From: JAWKTM01 sp041399085
Lineage (GTDB): Bacteria > Planctomycetota > Planctomycetia > Pirellulales > Pirellulaceae
Length of the DNA stretch: 64,000 nucleotides
Direction of reading: 5' to 3'
NCBI GenBank assembly: GCA_041399085.1
Contig: JAWKTM010000013.1
Span: 62,001 to 126,000, forward strand
The first letter of the stretch is position 1. Every line of letters starts with the position of its first letter. The position numbers and the translations under genes are program-made. This document shows positions 17,285-25,897 of the stretch, piece by piece. Below the pieces are notes generated by a model. It had not been told where the DNA came from, did not search any database, and worked only from the letters and a program-made list of their open reading frames with translations.

Positions 17285-18531
17285 ATACCCCACCCACTTC
17301 CGAGAAGGACGAAGCCGCGTCGCCATCATCCATCGCTCCGATCCATCAACATGATCTACTAACAAGCTGCGTACATTGTGGATTGTGTTTAGAAGTCTGC
17401 CCTACTTATCAATCGTCGGGGGACGAGAATAATTCGCCACGAGGCCGTTTGCGGTTGTGGCGCGAGGAGGCCGAAGGACGATTGGCCGCCGATCCGTGGA
17501 CGGCACGTTACACCGCCGAGTGTGTGGGGTGTTTGGCGTGCGAGACCGCTTGTCCAGCGAATGTGCCCTATGGCGAACTGCTTGAGCAAGTCCGACACGA
17601 CCATGTGGCAACCGGGCGAACGCGCCCGCGCCGCTCGCTCCGACTCGCCGCTTGGTTGACTCGGCGTCCGCAATGGTTCAACCGCGCGATGGGGCCTGTT
17701 CGATGGCTGCGAGGCATCGGTTTAACGCCGCATCGCTTGATGTTCCCCGGAAATCCGCCGCTATATGAATCCACTGCCGCCTACGCTCGTCGCCTGACGA
17801 ATCGCTACCGGCCGACAGGCCCTCGCGTGGCGTTGTTGGTCGGGTGTTTGATGGAAGCCGTCTTCCGCGAGATCAACTTTGCGACAGTTCGAGTGTTAGT
17901 GGAGAACAATCTACAAGTGATTGTGCCGGAAGGTCAAAATTGTTGCGGCGCCTTTCAAGAGCATCTTGGTTTTGAGGGAATTGCTCCGTTGCGAGAACAG
18001 AATCGCCAAGCATTCCTGCCCCTCGACGTCGATGCGATCCTTACCAATTCGTCGGGCTGCGGCCTAGCATTATCAAAGACCATGTCGGGCAGTGTGCCGG
18101 TGCGAGACGTTTTGGATTATTTGGGCGAGTTGCCGATCATACGCCGTCAACGCCACCAGTCCGCCGCCCGAGTCTACGTCGATCTACCATGTCATTTGGT
18201 ACATGGCCAGCGGGTCAACGGGATACCGGCCAATGTATTGGACGCCACCGGTTACGCCTGGCAATTGGCCCCGCAGGCTCGCGATTGCTGTGGATCGGGC
18301 GGCGTCTACAACCTTCAAAAGCCCGCGGAATCTCGCGAAATTCTTTCCCGCAAGGCCGCGTTTCTGAACGAAGCCAGCGGCGATCCAGTCATTCTCGCCA
18401 CATCCAACCATGTCTGCATGATGCAATGGCATTCGGCCAGAGCCGCCGGAATCGTAAACCGACCCTATCAAGTTCGCCATGTGATCCAACTGCTCGACCC
18501 AGGAGAGAACAAGCTATCTCACACACAGTGA
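17281..18531 (+). CDS. glcF: GlcF-like iron-sulfur subunit
   Basis: A 416-residue partner of the fused dehydrogenase. Two 4Fe-4S ferredoxin motifs are complete: CVHCGLCLEVCPT (Cys 30, 33, 36, 40) and CVGCLACETACP (Cys 81, 84, 87, 91). Two CCG domains follow, with NCCGAFQEHLG and DCCGSGGVYNL, as in GlcF, LutA and heterodisulfide reductase subunit B. It should pass electrons from the flavin subunit to the membrane. The ATG overlaps the preceding stop, pointing to translational coupling. The operon appears to end here; repeats follow. Gene symbol is given by family; a D-lactate dehydrogenase subunit is also possible. Confidence 0.9.
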   Translation: MNTPPTSEKDEAASPSSIAPIHQHDLLTSCVHCGLCLEVCPTYQSSGDENNSPRGRLRLWREEAEGRLAADPWTARYTAECVGCLACETACPANVPYGELLEQVRHDHVATGRTRPRRSLRLAAWLTRRPQWFNRAMGPVRWLRGIGLTPHRLMFPGNPPLYESTAAYARRLTNRYRPTGPRVALLVGCLMEAVFREINFATVRVLVENNLQVIVPEGQNCCGAFQEHLGFEGIAPLREQNRQAFLPLDVDAILTNSSGCGLALSKTMSGSVPVRDVLDYLGELPIIRRQRHQSAARVYVDLPCHLVHGQRVNGIPANVLDATGYAWQLAPQARDCCGSGGVYNLQKPAESREILSRKAAFLNEASGDPVILATSNHVCMMQWHSARAAGIVNRPYQVRHVIQLLDPGENKLSHTQ

Positions 18532-18562
18532 CGGTCACACCACGCCCCTCGCCCCAGTCCGT

Positions 18563-18662
18563 CGTTTAACCGCACGGGCAACGCCCTGCGCCCTACCCGC
18601 CGTTTAACCGCGCGGGCAACGCCCCGGCTCCGGCCCGTCGTTTAACCGCGTGGGCAACGCCC
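18563..18662. repeat. Three tandem copies, 38-bp period, CGTTTAACCGC core
   Basis: Copies of CGTTTAACCGC followed by two variable bases and GGGCAACGCCC start at 18563, 18601 and 18639, exactly 38 bp apart. The 24-bp cores differ at two positions; the 14-bp spacers (GC/CT rich) differ more. It lies directly after the glcF gene. Not CRISPR-like: too few units and short spacers. Confidence 0.8.
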
Positions 18663-18699
18663 CGCGCCTAGTTGGATCCGGCCACCGCAGAAGCTACTT

Positions 18700-18830
18700 A
18701 GGCGAGCGGCAGATGAGAATGTACCCATTAGGACGCTGGCAGCGTCCACCACGTGGCCGATGCTGCCAGCGTCCCGTGGCCGATGCTGCCAGCACCCGTG
18801 GCCGATGCTGCCAGCATCGGTAGTTAAGAA
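18700..18830. repeat. Fold-back repeat end plus GATGCTGCCAGC hairpin copies
   Basis: AGGCGAGCGGCAGATGAGAA at 18700 matches the terminal repeat of the fold-back element at 35923-36032. It is followed by GACGCTGGCAGCGTC, a perfect hairpin, then three copies of CGTGGCCGATGCTGCCAGC spaced 24-25 bp apart, the last ending in the perfect hairpin GATGCTGCCAGCATC. A nested set of repeats between convergent genes. Confidence 0.7.
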
Positions 18831-18884
18831 TTTCGCTGCCGATCGCCTCAACGAGATTCTCCCGACACAACCGTCCTCATATGC

Positions 18885-20147
18885 TTACCGATCGCTCGCG
18901 ACACCCCATTCCAGCTTCTTCAGTCCGTTTAGCTCGCGAATGAACAATTCATGCCCGCTGACGGCCAGATGGGCCCAAGTCTCCTCGTCGCTCACGGTTT
19001 GTTTGTCCAGCAGCTCAAACTTCTCCGGATTGGCCTTCAGTAGCAACAATTCGCCCCGCTGGTCCAGGCACAGAATACGATCCCCTTGGGCGACCATACT
19101 ACAATAGGTGCCAAAGGTCTCGGAGGTCCATTTGCGTTCACCGGTCCGCAGGTCGATGCAAGTGAACCGTTGATTTTGCAAATGCATATAAGCATGGTCG
19201 TCCACAATCACGGGCGTCGACATATATCCCGTGGCGTTGTTGTTCCACGCCTCCTCGATCTTGTAGCTGTCGGCCGATTTCGAGGCATGGTATAGCCAGG
19301 ACTTATTGCGATAGGAACTAGTGAAAATCGCGTCCTCATACTGCACCGGTGTGAGGATATTCATACCGCGGAAATTCGGCACCTCTTGCTCCCACAACAC
19401 ATCGCCACTCGCGGGATCGACGCCCGCCAGCTTCAATCGGGTCTGCACGATCAATTGCCGCTGTCCGGCCAACGTCGTCACGATGGGCGACGAGAACGCG
19501 CTGCCCATCATGCCGCCTCCGTCTTCAAGCGTTCTCCATATGACCTTGCCAGTTCGCTTGTCCAGTTTGACGAACGACGCCCCCGCCTGCACATACAGAA
19601 AATCACCATCCACCAACGGCGAACTGGCGAAGCCGAACGCGGGCAATGGCGTCTTAAGCTGTTCAACAAAATCCACCCGCCATTGCAACTTGCCGGTCTT
19701 CGCGTCCAACGACACCAGCACATCCCGCATCCCGGCGACGAATAGACTTTCGCCGTCGAAGGCCGGCGTGGCCCGAATCCAACTGCCGTTCGACGCCGCG
19801 AAGAACGGCACTGACATCGCACCCGGCCACTCGGCCCGCCACAACTGCTGGCCGGTCCGGCGGTCGAAGGCATAGACCGCTTCAGTCTTTTTGTCTTCCG
19901 TGGCGGTCGTGAACACCGCCGTTTCGGAAACTACCGGACCGGAATAGCTAGGCCCAAGCTCCACGCGCCAAACCGTCTTGAGCACATCATCGCCCAGCGA
20001 ATCGGGCCACTTCGGCCCTTGCACCACCCCATCTCGCCCCGGCCCCCGCCACTGGTCCCAAGCCGGCGCCTCGGCCCACGCCCAGGCGCCAACACTGCAC
20101 AACACACAAGAGAGAATCAAGCCGCCCGCCAATCGCTTTCCGTTCAT
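18885..20147 (-). CDS. PQQ-type beta-propeller protein, exported
   Basis: A 420-residue secreted propeller. The signal peptide runs MNGKRLAGGLILSCVLCSVG to about residue 26 (AWAWA). The mature part opens with WDQWRGPGRDGV, the planctomycete hallmark of BamB/PQQ-like eight-bladed propellers, and has repeated blades such as VYAFDRRTGQQLWRAEW, LVSLDAKTGKLQWRVDF and CIDLRTGERKWTSETF. It lacks the lipobox of true BamB and probably serves as a periplasmic scaffold or enzyme of unknown target. The start at 20147 is chosen because AGGAGG lies six bases upstream; the longer start at 20165 would put that site inside the coding region. A similar protein is encoded at 31661-32929. Confidence 0.87.
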   Translation of the reverse strand: MNGKRLAGGLILSCVLCSVGAWAWAEAPAWDQWRGPGRDGVVQGPKWPDSLGDDVLKTVWRVELGPSYSGPVVSETAVFTTATEDKKTEAVYAFDRRTGQQLWRAEWPGAMSVPFFAASNGSWIRATPAFDGESLFVAGMRDVLVSLDAKTGKLQWRVDFVEQLKTPLPAFGFASSPLVDGDFLYVQAGASFVKLDKRTGKVIWRTLEDGGGMMGSAFSSPIVTTLAGQRQLIVQTRLKLAGVDPASGDVLWEQEVPNFRGMNILTPVQYEDAIFTSSYRNKSWLYHASKSADSYKIEEAWNNNATGYMSTPVIVDDHAYMHLQNQRFTCIDLRTGERKWTSETFGTYCSMVAQGDRILCLDQRGELLLLKANPEKFELLDKQTVSDEETWAHLAVSGHELFIRELNGLKKLEWGVASDR

Positions 20148-20240
20148 TCCATACCTCCTCGTCATAGGAGTGAAGATGCCGATATACCGGCCATGATTGG
20201 CGGTCCAGCGAAGTTGACAAGTCGCCGGGACGACGACTCC

Positions 20241-20948
20241 CTACAATCGGATTCCGCTCACGGCGGCGTGTTCCGACGACCTGCTGCCGTATTGGGCTCG
20301 GACGGCGGCCTTGATAGCCTTCATCTGCTCGCGTAATCCTCGTTCACCGTCGTAGGCAGCCGCGCGATCGCGCTGTTTCATGCTCAGCTCTTGGTCCAAA
20401 TCGACCATTGCCAAATTCTTAGTCGAGAGAGCCGTATGCAAAGATTGCAGTTCGGCGATGGACAATTCGGGGGCCGGCGGGTCGTAGTCCGCGATCTTTT
20501 GCAGCGTGGCGGTGAGCCGATTCAAGTGCGACTCCATTTCGGCGAAACTCCGCTGACCCGTGCGGCGATTCTTCGTTTGGGCGGCAGACTCACTGCCGCT
20601 GGGCGGTTTGGGTGACTTGGGGCGATTCCCGCGAATCTTGTCGACCACGGATTTCACCGACCGTTGATAGCGAGCCCACGCTTGGTTGCTGTTAATCAAC
20701 GAAAGCACGCGGCCGGCTCGCAACTGCAGATCCTTCAACATCGCTTTCCGTTCGTCGACACCAGTTTTGTACTGATCCAATTGCTGATCGACGGCTGCGT
20801 TCATCGTTTCCAGCTCGTCGAGCATCGCGGCAAAGGCGGTCGCGCTCAGCGACTCATCGGCCGGGTCAAAGGCCGGTGAAAAGCTGTCGATCGCAGCTTG
20901 CATCGAGCGTGCACGTCCTAACCGATCGGCGAAAGAATAGTTGGCCAT
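20241..20948 (-). CDS. Uncharacterised helical protein, 235 aa
   Basis: No function recognised. The protein begins MANYSFADRLGRARSMQAAI and is strongly helical with heptad-like stretches (about residues 45-95 and 150-225). A basic, Ser/Pro-rich segment (RGNRPKSPKPPSGSESAAQ) near residue 120 may be a flexible hinge. No signal peptide or membrane segment, so it is probably cytoplasmic. The start at 20948 is fixed by AAGGAG eight bases upstream; the open frame continues to 21044 but the extra residues are not family-like. It may be co-transcribed with the propeller gene downstream (about 90 bp gap). Confidence 0.7.
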   Translation of the reverse strand: MANYSFADRLGRARSMQAAIDSFSPAFDPADESLSATAFAAMLDELETMNAAVDQQLDQYKTGVDERKAMLKDLQLRAGRVLSLINSNQAWARYQRSVKSVVDKIRGNRPKSPKPPSGSESAAQTKNRRTGQRSFAEMESHLNRLTATLQKIADYDPPAPELSIAELQSLHTALSTKNLAMVDLDQELSMKQRDRAAAYDGERGLREQMKAIKAAVRAQYGSRSSEHAAVSGIRL

Positions 20949-21078
20949 TGCAGTAACTCCTTCCCAAACAAGTGGATGAAATGTTGAAAACCGGTTGATA
21001 ATGGTGGGAAACGCCAGTCGCGGTCGGCGAAAGCCAGTGTGCAAAATCGATTTGTGAGCGCGTAGCTACGGTTCAACG

Positions 21079-21251
21079 ATGCGCAAACTCGACTTCTTCA
21101 TGCGCAAGCGTGACTCGTCAATGCGCAAACTCGGTCTGTCAGCGCAACTACGACTCGTCGATTGGCAACTGCGACTCGTTAATAACTGCGATCATCGATG
21201 CAACTGCGACTCGTCGATGCAACCTGCTCGTCGATGCAACCCGACTCGTTA
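21079..21251. repeat. Degenerate tandem array, nine units decaying from a 21-bp period
   Basis: Units start at 21079, 21100, 21121, 21142, 21161, 21182, 21198, 21217 and 21234. The first three are exactly 21 bp (ATGCGCAAACTCGACTTCTT type); later ones shrink to 16-19 bp and converge on ATGCAACTGCGACTCGTCG. It sits upstream of the gene at 20241-20948 and before the decayed region. Confidence 0.8.
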
Positions 21252-21905
21252 GTGGGCTCCACTGACGACCTGAATCTGCTTCATTGACACCGCCAAGCCG
21301 TTCGCCACTCTTGGCCAGCTAACCTGCCCAAGATCCTGCAACGTCCGAGCTCGCCATTGCCTAAACCAATCAAACCGCGACTCCGTCCTTTACCAGGTAG
21401 CCCTATTGCACCCTTACACGCCAAACCTGCGTCACTTTGAAAGATTCGCCGATTTTCTCGCGTTCGCCCAGTCGCAGGCCGAGTGACTGGGTGAACAACC
21501 TCTGTCGCAGGAGGTCACGCTCCGCAGACCATCGCCGCCGGCTAACGGAGGCCGGAGCCAGGGCAGAACAAGGCTGGCGGAGAAATTCGGCGTCCGCGTG
21601 GCCGTGCGTCGACGAACATTTCGATCGCGAAAATAATTGCCGCCCTATGGCGAACCTTGTGACGCAAAACACGGATGCCTGCGACGCATTGCTCGGAACG
21701 ATGGAGTGCGGCGATTATCGCCGCTTTTTTCCAACCATCCACGAGCAGCCATATATGAACTTCGGACAGCGGCACGCGACAACGAATTCTCCACACTGGA
21801 TCGGAATCTACTTGCAACTAAGTCAGCATACTCGTTATAACCACTCCTATCCCCGCGTCGTGATCGGTGAAAATGTTAGGCGACCCGCAATAGTAATGGG
21901 CAGCC
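21252..21905. other. Intergenic, no convincing gene
   Basis: Open frames here are short or rich in Arg/Ser as expected of antisense noise. I see no family motif, RNA gene or clear regulatory site in this stretch. Confidence 0.5.
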
Positions 21906-21918
21906 ATGCTCGCCGCAG

Positions 21919-22215
21919 GTGCGTGCTCGCGCAGGACCTCGAATCAGCCGCCGCAGGTCCGTCATGCAGGTCTCCCGATCTCGCCGCAACCGCCGACCGA
22001 AGGTCTCCCGGCCCGGCAAACAACTCCAATACTGCGAACCGCGACAAATGCTTTCGGTCGATATGCCGCTGCACAGCAACGCCTTCCCGCCGATGTCAAC
22101 GGCGACTCGATGCTCTCTCCGGTTGACTTATTGATCGTGGTCAACGCCCTGAACGATCCCACCACCGTGGACAACGCCAATACGTTCGTGGATGTCAATC
22201 ACGATCCTATGGTAG
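21919..22215 (+). pseudogene. Relic of a secreted dockerin-type protein
   Basis: One frame gives a basic stretch followed by LQYCEPRQMLSVDMPLHSNA, which matches the LExRxLLS-type N-terminus of planctomycete secreted proteins. After a one-base shift near 22085 the next frame gives ADVNGDSMLSPVDLLIVVN, ALN and then FVDVNHDPM, a dockerin type I repeat with its Asp/Asn calcium loop. The N-terminal export signal and the normally C-terminal dockerin are thus almost touching, so most of the protein is deleted. The same dockerin form (DVNGD-xxSPIDVLI) ends the giant protein at 37033, so this may be a dead paralogue. Confidence 0.6.
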
Positions 22216-22339
22216 CCACATCGAAGCTGTTAATGAGGTCGTGCGGCGCGTTCAGCCGTGTCACACGACATGATGGGACGACCCAGTTGATCCGTGAGTC
22301 AACTACCGATCATCTACTTGCCAACGAAGGACGTCTTAA

Positions 22340-24550
22340 ATGTTATTCCAAAAGCGTATGGCATTACCTGTCGTGATGTGTCTATTCACGTGGATGCCCC
22401 TATCGGCCCGTGAGGATGCGTTGACTAAGTTGCCGCGGACGTTGCAGAAGACCGTGCGGGAACAGTTGCTTCCTGTCGTGGCGGGCGGGAATCCGGTGCT
22501 GCAATTACAGGAGGTCACGGACATCGTGCCCAAATTGAACGAGGCACAGACGAAAGCGGTGGATGCATTCCTGGCCGAGCATAAGCTACCTGCCTTGGCG
22601 GTGGTGGTCGTGGATGCTCGGTCGACATTGATGGGATACGGGTTCGCCGCCCAAATGCCGGGGGCGTCACCGAAGGAAGCGGAACTGTTGGTTCCCGAAG
22701 TCACTCGTCGCATGGAAGAGGCACTGGTGGAATCACGCCAATTCCATCAGAAGGCGAATGGCGACAAGGTGAACCAAAATGGGGCCATCGATTTCGCCGC
22801 CAATGAGAATCGTCTCTATGAGATGCGCCCCTACGGCGACGGTTGGAGGCCGCGGGTCAACTGGGTCGCTACAGTCGGGATTGGATTACTGACCCGAAGT
22901 GGCGCACACGATCAGTAATTTCACCGGATCACCAGCGCATCGACCAACTGGCGGACCTGACCACGCAAGTACAACAAGCGTCGTACGCACTGGACGAATA
23001 TGAATTGACGTTTCGCCTGGCTCAATCCGTCACGCGGTGAAGTTGTTAGACGGTGCGGTCGCTTTCCGGGATCGTCTCCTGGCCATCGGCGTGATCGATG
23101 AGGACGGGCCGGCCATTCGGGAGGTGTTGGGCCGGGCCGCGCAAGCGAATTGGCAGTATACGAATGCGGAATTGAATGACCCGAATCTGTCTGTCACGAT
23201 ACAGGCCACGGGGACGCCGCGCTCGCCACGTCGCCGGAGATATTGGAAAAGAGCCGCTTGTTTCGTCAAGGCTTGCAGTGGTGGTTGCGCGGCCGTTATG
23301 GTCGCGGACCGGACGGGTATGGATTATTGAAAAGTGAATTGGCCTTGATATCCCCGGCGGCTCAAATGGGGATCTATTTGCCCAACGAAACGCCCACGCC
23401 GACCGACCCCGCGAACCCGTCGATAACCGCCGTGCCGGAAGTGGATCGCCGACATCATTATATCTGGGCCATGGAGTACCGCCGTGTTCAACAGGTGAGT
23501 TCCGAGTCCATGACGGCAACGGGAAAGTCGACCAATAGATGGACGCCAGTTCCGCTCGATAGTCGTGGCAGAGGCACTGGCGGGAATCCGTCGGGCCGCT
23601 CGCAAAGGGATGGTGCCGCATATACGGTCTCGGTTTGGAATGTCGTCCAGTCATCCATTACCGCCGAGGATTCGCGGTATATTAGGCGATTGGTCGGTTT
23701 CGGAGTACAGTAACGCCCTGCAAAGCTGGATCGTTTGTCCAGTCTGTCAACGCCGGAGGAGTTCGCCGCTGACGACGAACTGGTTGGACGGCGGGACGAG
23801 TTCTCGCATCTATACGAATCTTTCGCGCCGATGGGAGCGGCAGCCGAGTTCTTTGTCATCGACGATCGCCGGTGAGAAGTATGAACGGCGCGGTATGCGA
23901 TGGGTAACAGCCGGCTCGCACGGAAGTCGGCTCGATGTTAACCGCCTTTAGCTCAGTTCCAAACCATGAGGTGATCGCGGTAGGAACCAACGATCAACAG
24001 GAGTATCACGACCTGTTGCTCGATGCCCTCGCCCACTACTGGGCCCTCAAGCAAGATCCCGCCTGGTCCGACTTTGATCGATTTAGCCGCGATGTCCAGC
24101 GGCCCCTGACGTATACCCGCCGCTTGCAACTAGCCAAAGGAATATTGGAAGCGACTGGAAAACGGGTACCTACTCTCCCATCCAGCAACAGGAACTGCTT
24201 AGCTGGAGGAAGGAAATAATGACCTGGGAAGCCGCCTGCGCCATGTCCGTCCGGAGCGCCCTAGAAACACAGAAGTACAAAACAAGAGAAATCGACGGCA
24301 GCACTTTATTCATTACGGAAGACGAAGTCCTAGGCCGAACCTTTAAGGATCTAGAATACCACACCCCAGGCACACTGTTTTGGGATTCCACATGCGATGC
24401 CACGCGATCCGAACTAACCGCGCACAGAACAACCCGACAGTGCCATTCAGTCCTGACCCCTTTGATTTGTCTAAAGGTAGTCCCATCCATGGGCACTTAT
24501 CTAATAAAGATCTCCGTTCGTTGGAGCAATTGCCAATGCTGAAGCACTGA
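22340..24550 (+). pseudogene. Large exported protein gene with about nine -1 frameshifts
   Basis: The original product would have been roughly 730 residues with a signal peptide (ALPVVMCLFTWMPLSARE) at its start, MLFQKRM at 22340. Coding-like segments follow one another in frames 2-1-0-2-1-0-2-1-0-2. Examples: PEVTRRMEEALVESRQF, RDWITDPKWRTRSVISPDH, LLDGAVAFRDRLLAIGVID, EILEKSRLFRQGLQWWLRG, RQFRSIVVAEALAGIRR, EEFAADDELVGRRDEFSHLY, DQQEYHDLLLDALAHYWALK, SPIQQQELLSWRKEIMTWE, and finally PDPFDLSKGSPIHGHLSNKD up to a TGA at 24548-24550. At least one in-frame stop (TAA near 23711) is also present. I do not recognise the family. Each shift equals one missing base; two can be placed in G-runs. Confidence 0.65.
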
Positions 24551-25073
24551 TATGCCACCGCATGTTGTGGATCTTTGCCATTGATTAGCGAATTACCGAA
24601 ACAGACGGCAGAGGAATGCTGGCAAAGGAACTTGGGACTTCGGGCGTCACAAGTAATGATGCGTGTCGTCATACATGGTTTTTGCGACTCGCAGCATACC
24701 ATGCCACTGTGAGGTAGGCGACCGGCCAGCATCCTTCGTGCCGACCGGAAAGGCGTTTAATTCTGAGGTTACTGAGAGCCAATGCTACCATCCGTCTGGC
24801 TGTGTCGAACTGCGTAGTGTTTGTATTTGTGCGATGGCTTACGTGTCGCACGCCCAGGAACCACCTGTCGGTCCGCGTCGGAACCGAGTGTTGTCGCACG
24901 GCAGGCAGATAATGTGCGTGCCAGGAACAATCTGCTGAACAAGTCGGGGTTGTATTGATGGCAGTCGTTCCGTGCCACGACGGTCGGAATGGCGATTGCT
25001 TAACTGCCGACATGCAAGTTCGCGAAGTGTCGCACGAACTAGGCCTCATATAATGTGGCAAAGTGGTGTTGGC
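24551..25073. other. Intergenic or fully decayed, no gene seen
   Basis: No reading frame on either strand looks protein-like over more than about 30 codons, and no RNA gene or repeat was recognised. Its place between two decayed genes suggests it is part of the same decaying block. Confidence 0.4.
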
Positions 25074-25413
25074 ATGGTACGCAGAGATCAGCTCAGTCCT
25101 ATCAGCGTATCCCGTGGCGGTCGCTCTGCTGACATTGGCGGAATTGAAAGTCTTGAGGCCGCCCTTGCCGCGGGTGCATACAGATTCGGACCTCCAGTCG
25201 GAATTTTCACCGCCTATTTGATTCTAAGTGATAAAAAGACGCTGATTGCCCACGCTGACAGGCTTCAACGTGGAGTGGTCGGAATATTCGAGGTTGAAAG
25301 GACGGAACGAACAAGCCGACAGAACTTACCGTAAGCGATTGATGCAATGGGACGAGCTGAAAGCCGCGATCGAGGCAACGAACTTCACGGAGCGCCGATT
25401 GCCGCCACGTTAA
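25074..25413 (+). pseudogene. Fragment of an unknown gene, frameshifted
   Basis: From ATG 25074 the frame reads MVRRDQLSPISVSRGGRS and continues to about YLILSDKKTLIAHAD. The coding-like sequence then moves to another frame near 25245 and gives TLTGFNVEWSEYSRLKGRN, then RTYRKRLMQWDELKAAIEA and NFTERRLPPR before TAA at 25411. Both halves look like real protein, but I recognise neither. The change corresponds to two lost bases or one gained. It is probably the 3' part of a gene from the same decayed block. Confidence 0.45.
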
Positions 25414-25436
25414 TCGAGGGTGACGCCTACCATGAC

Positions 25437-25838
25437 TTAGTGCTGTTGTTTGGCCAAGCGAGGTGGAGCCCAGAATAGGGTTAAAAGAACGGCCGCGCCG
25501 AACAGCGTGTATGCCATGGTGAAGACCCAGGGCTCGGCTTCGAGGAACAACAGATCGTGCATCCAGCGACCGATAAACGAGCCATCGGTTACGGTCTCAC
25601 CCGCTTGCAGGCGGAGCCAGTCTTCTAGCGTGGTGAGTGGGCATGTGATCTTCAGCCATGACTCGACGACCACGATTCCTATCATGGCCAGATGCACGAA
25701 TCGAAACCAGGGGTTCCTAATCCACGTCCAATGCAAGAGCCGACCGATCAGTACAACGAGTAGGCCCAGGATCACAAATAGCACATAAGCAATGTGCAAC
25801 GTTACGACGGCGTCGGCCAGCAAACGATAGATATTCAT
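25437..25838 (-). CDS. DUF2784 family membrane protein
   Basis: A 133-residue protein with about four membrane helices. Seen: MNIYRLLADAVVTLHIAYVL at the N-terminus with the charged/His-bearing first helix typical of DUF2784, then WIRNPWFRFVHLAMIGIVV, the conserved CPLTTLEDWLR segment, and a last helix FTMAYTLFGAAVLLTLFW. The role of DUF2784 proteins is not known. The open frame extends to 25895, but the ATG at 25838 gives the family length and start. It is 59 bp downstream of the amidohydrolase gene on the same strand and may be read from the same transcript. Confidence 0.88.
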   Translation of the reverse strand: MNIYRLLADAVVTLHIAYVLFVILGLLVVLIGRLLHWTWIRNPWFRFVHLAMIGIVVVESWLKITCPLTTLEDWLRLQAGETVTDGSFIGRWMHDLLFLEAEPWVFTMAYTLFGAAVLLTLFWAPPRLAKQQH

Positions 25839-25897
25839 GGGGAATAGGATTCGCGCTAACCGCGTTTTATTCCCGCCGAATCGGTCGAGTTGCAAAA

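Noticed and set aside
21437..22126. 229-codon plus-strand open frame
   Set aside because: Ser/Arg-rich without motifs, and it overlaps the dockerin relic in another frame.
24669..25061. Minus-strand open frame that could be a transposase remnant
   Set aside because: No DDE or HUH motif and no inverted repeats at its ends.
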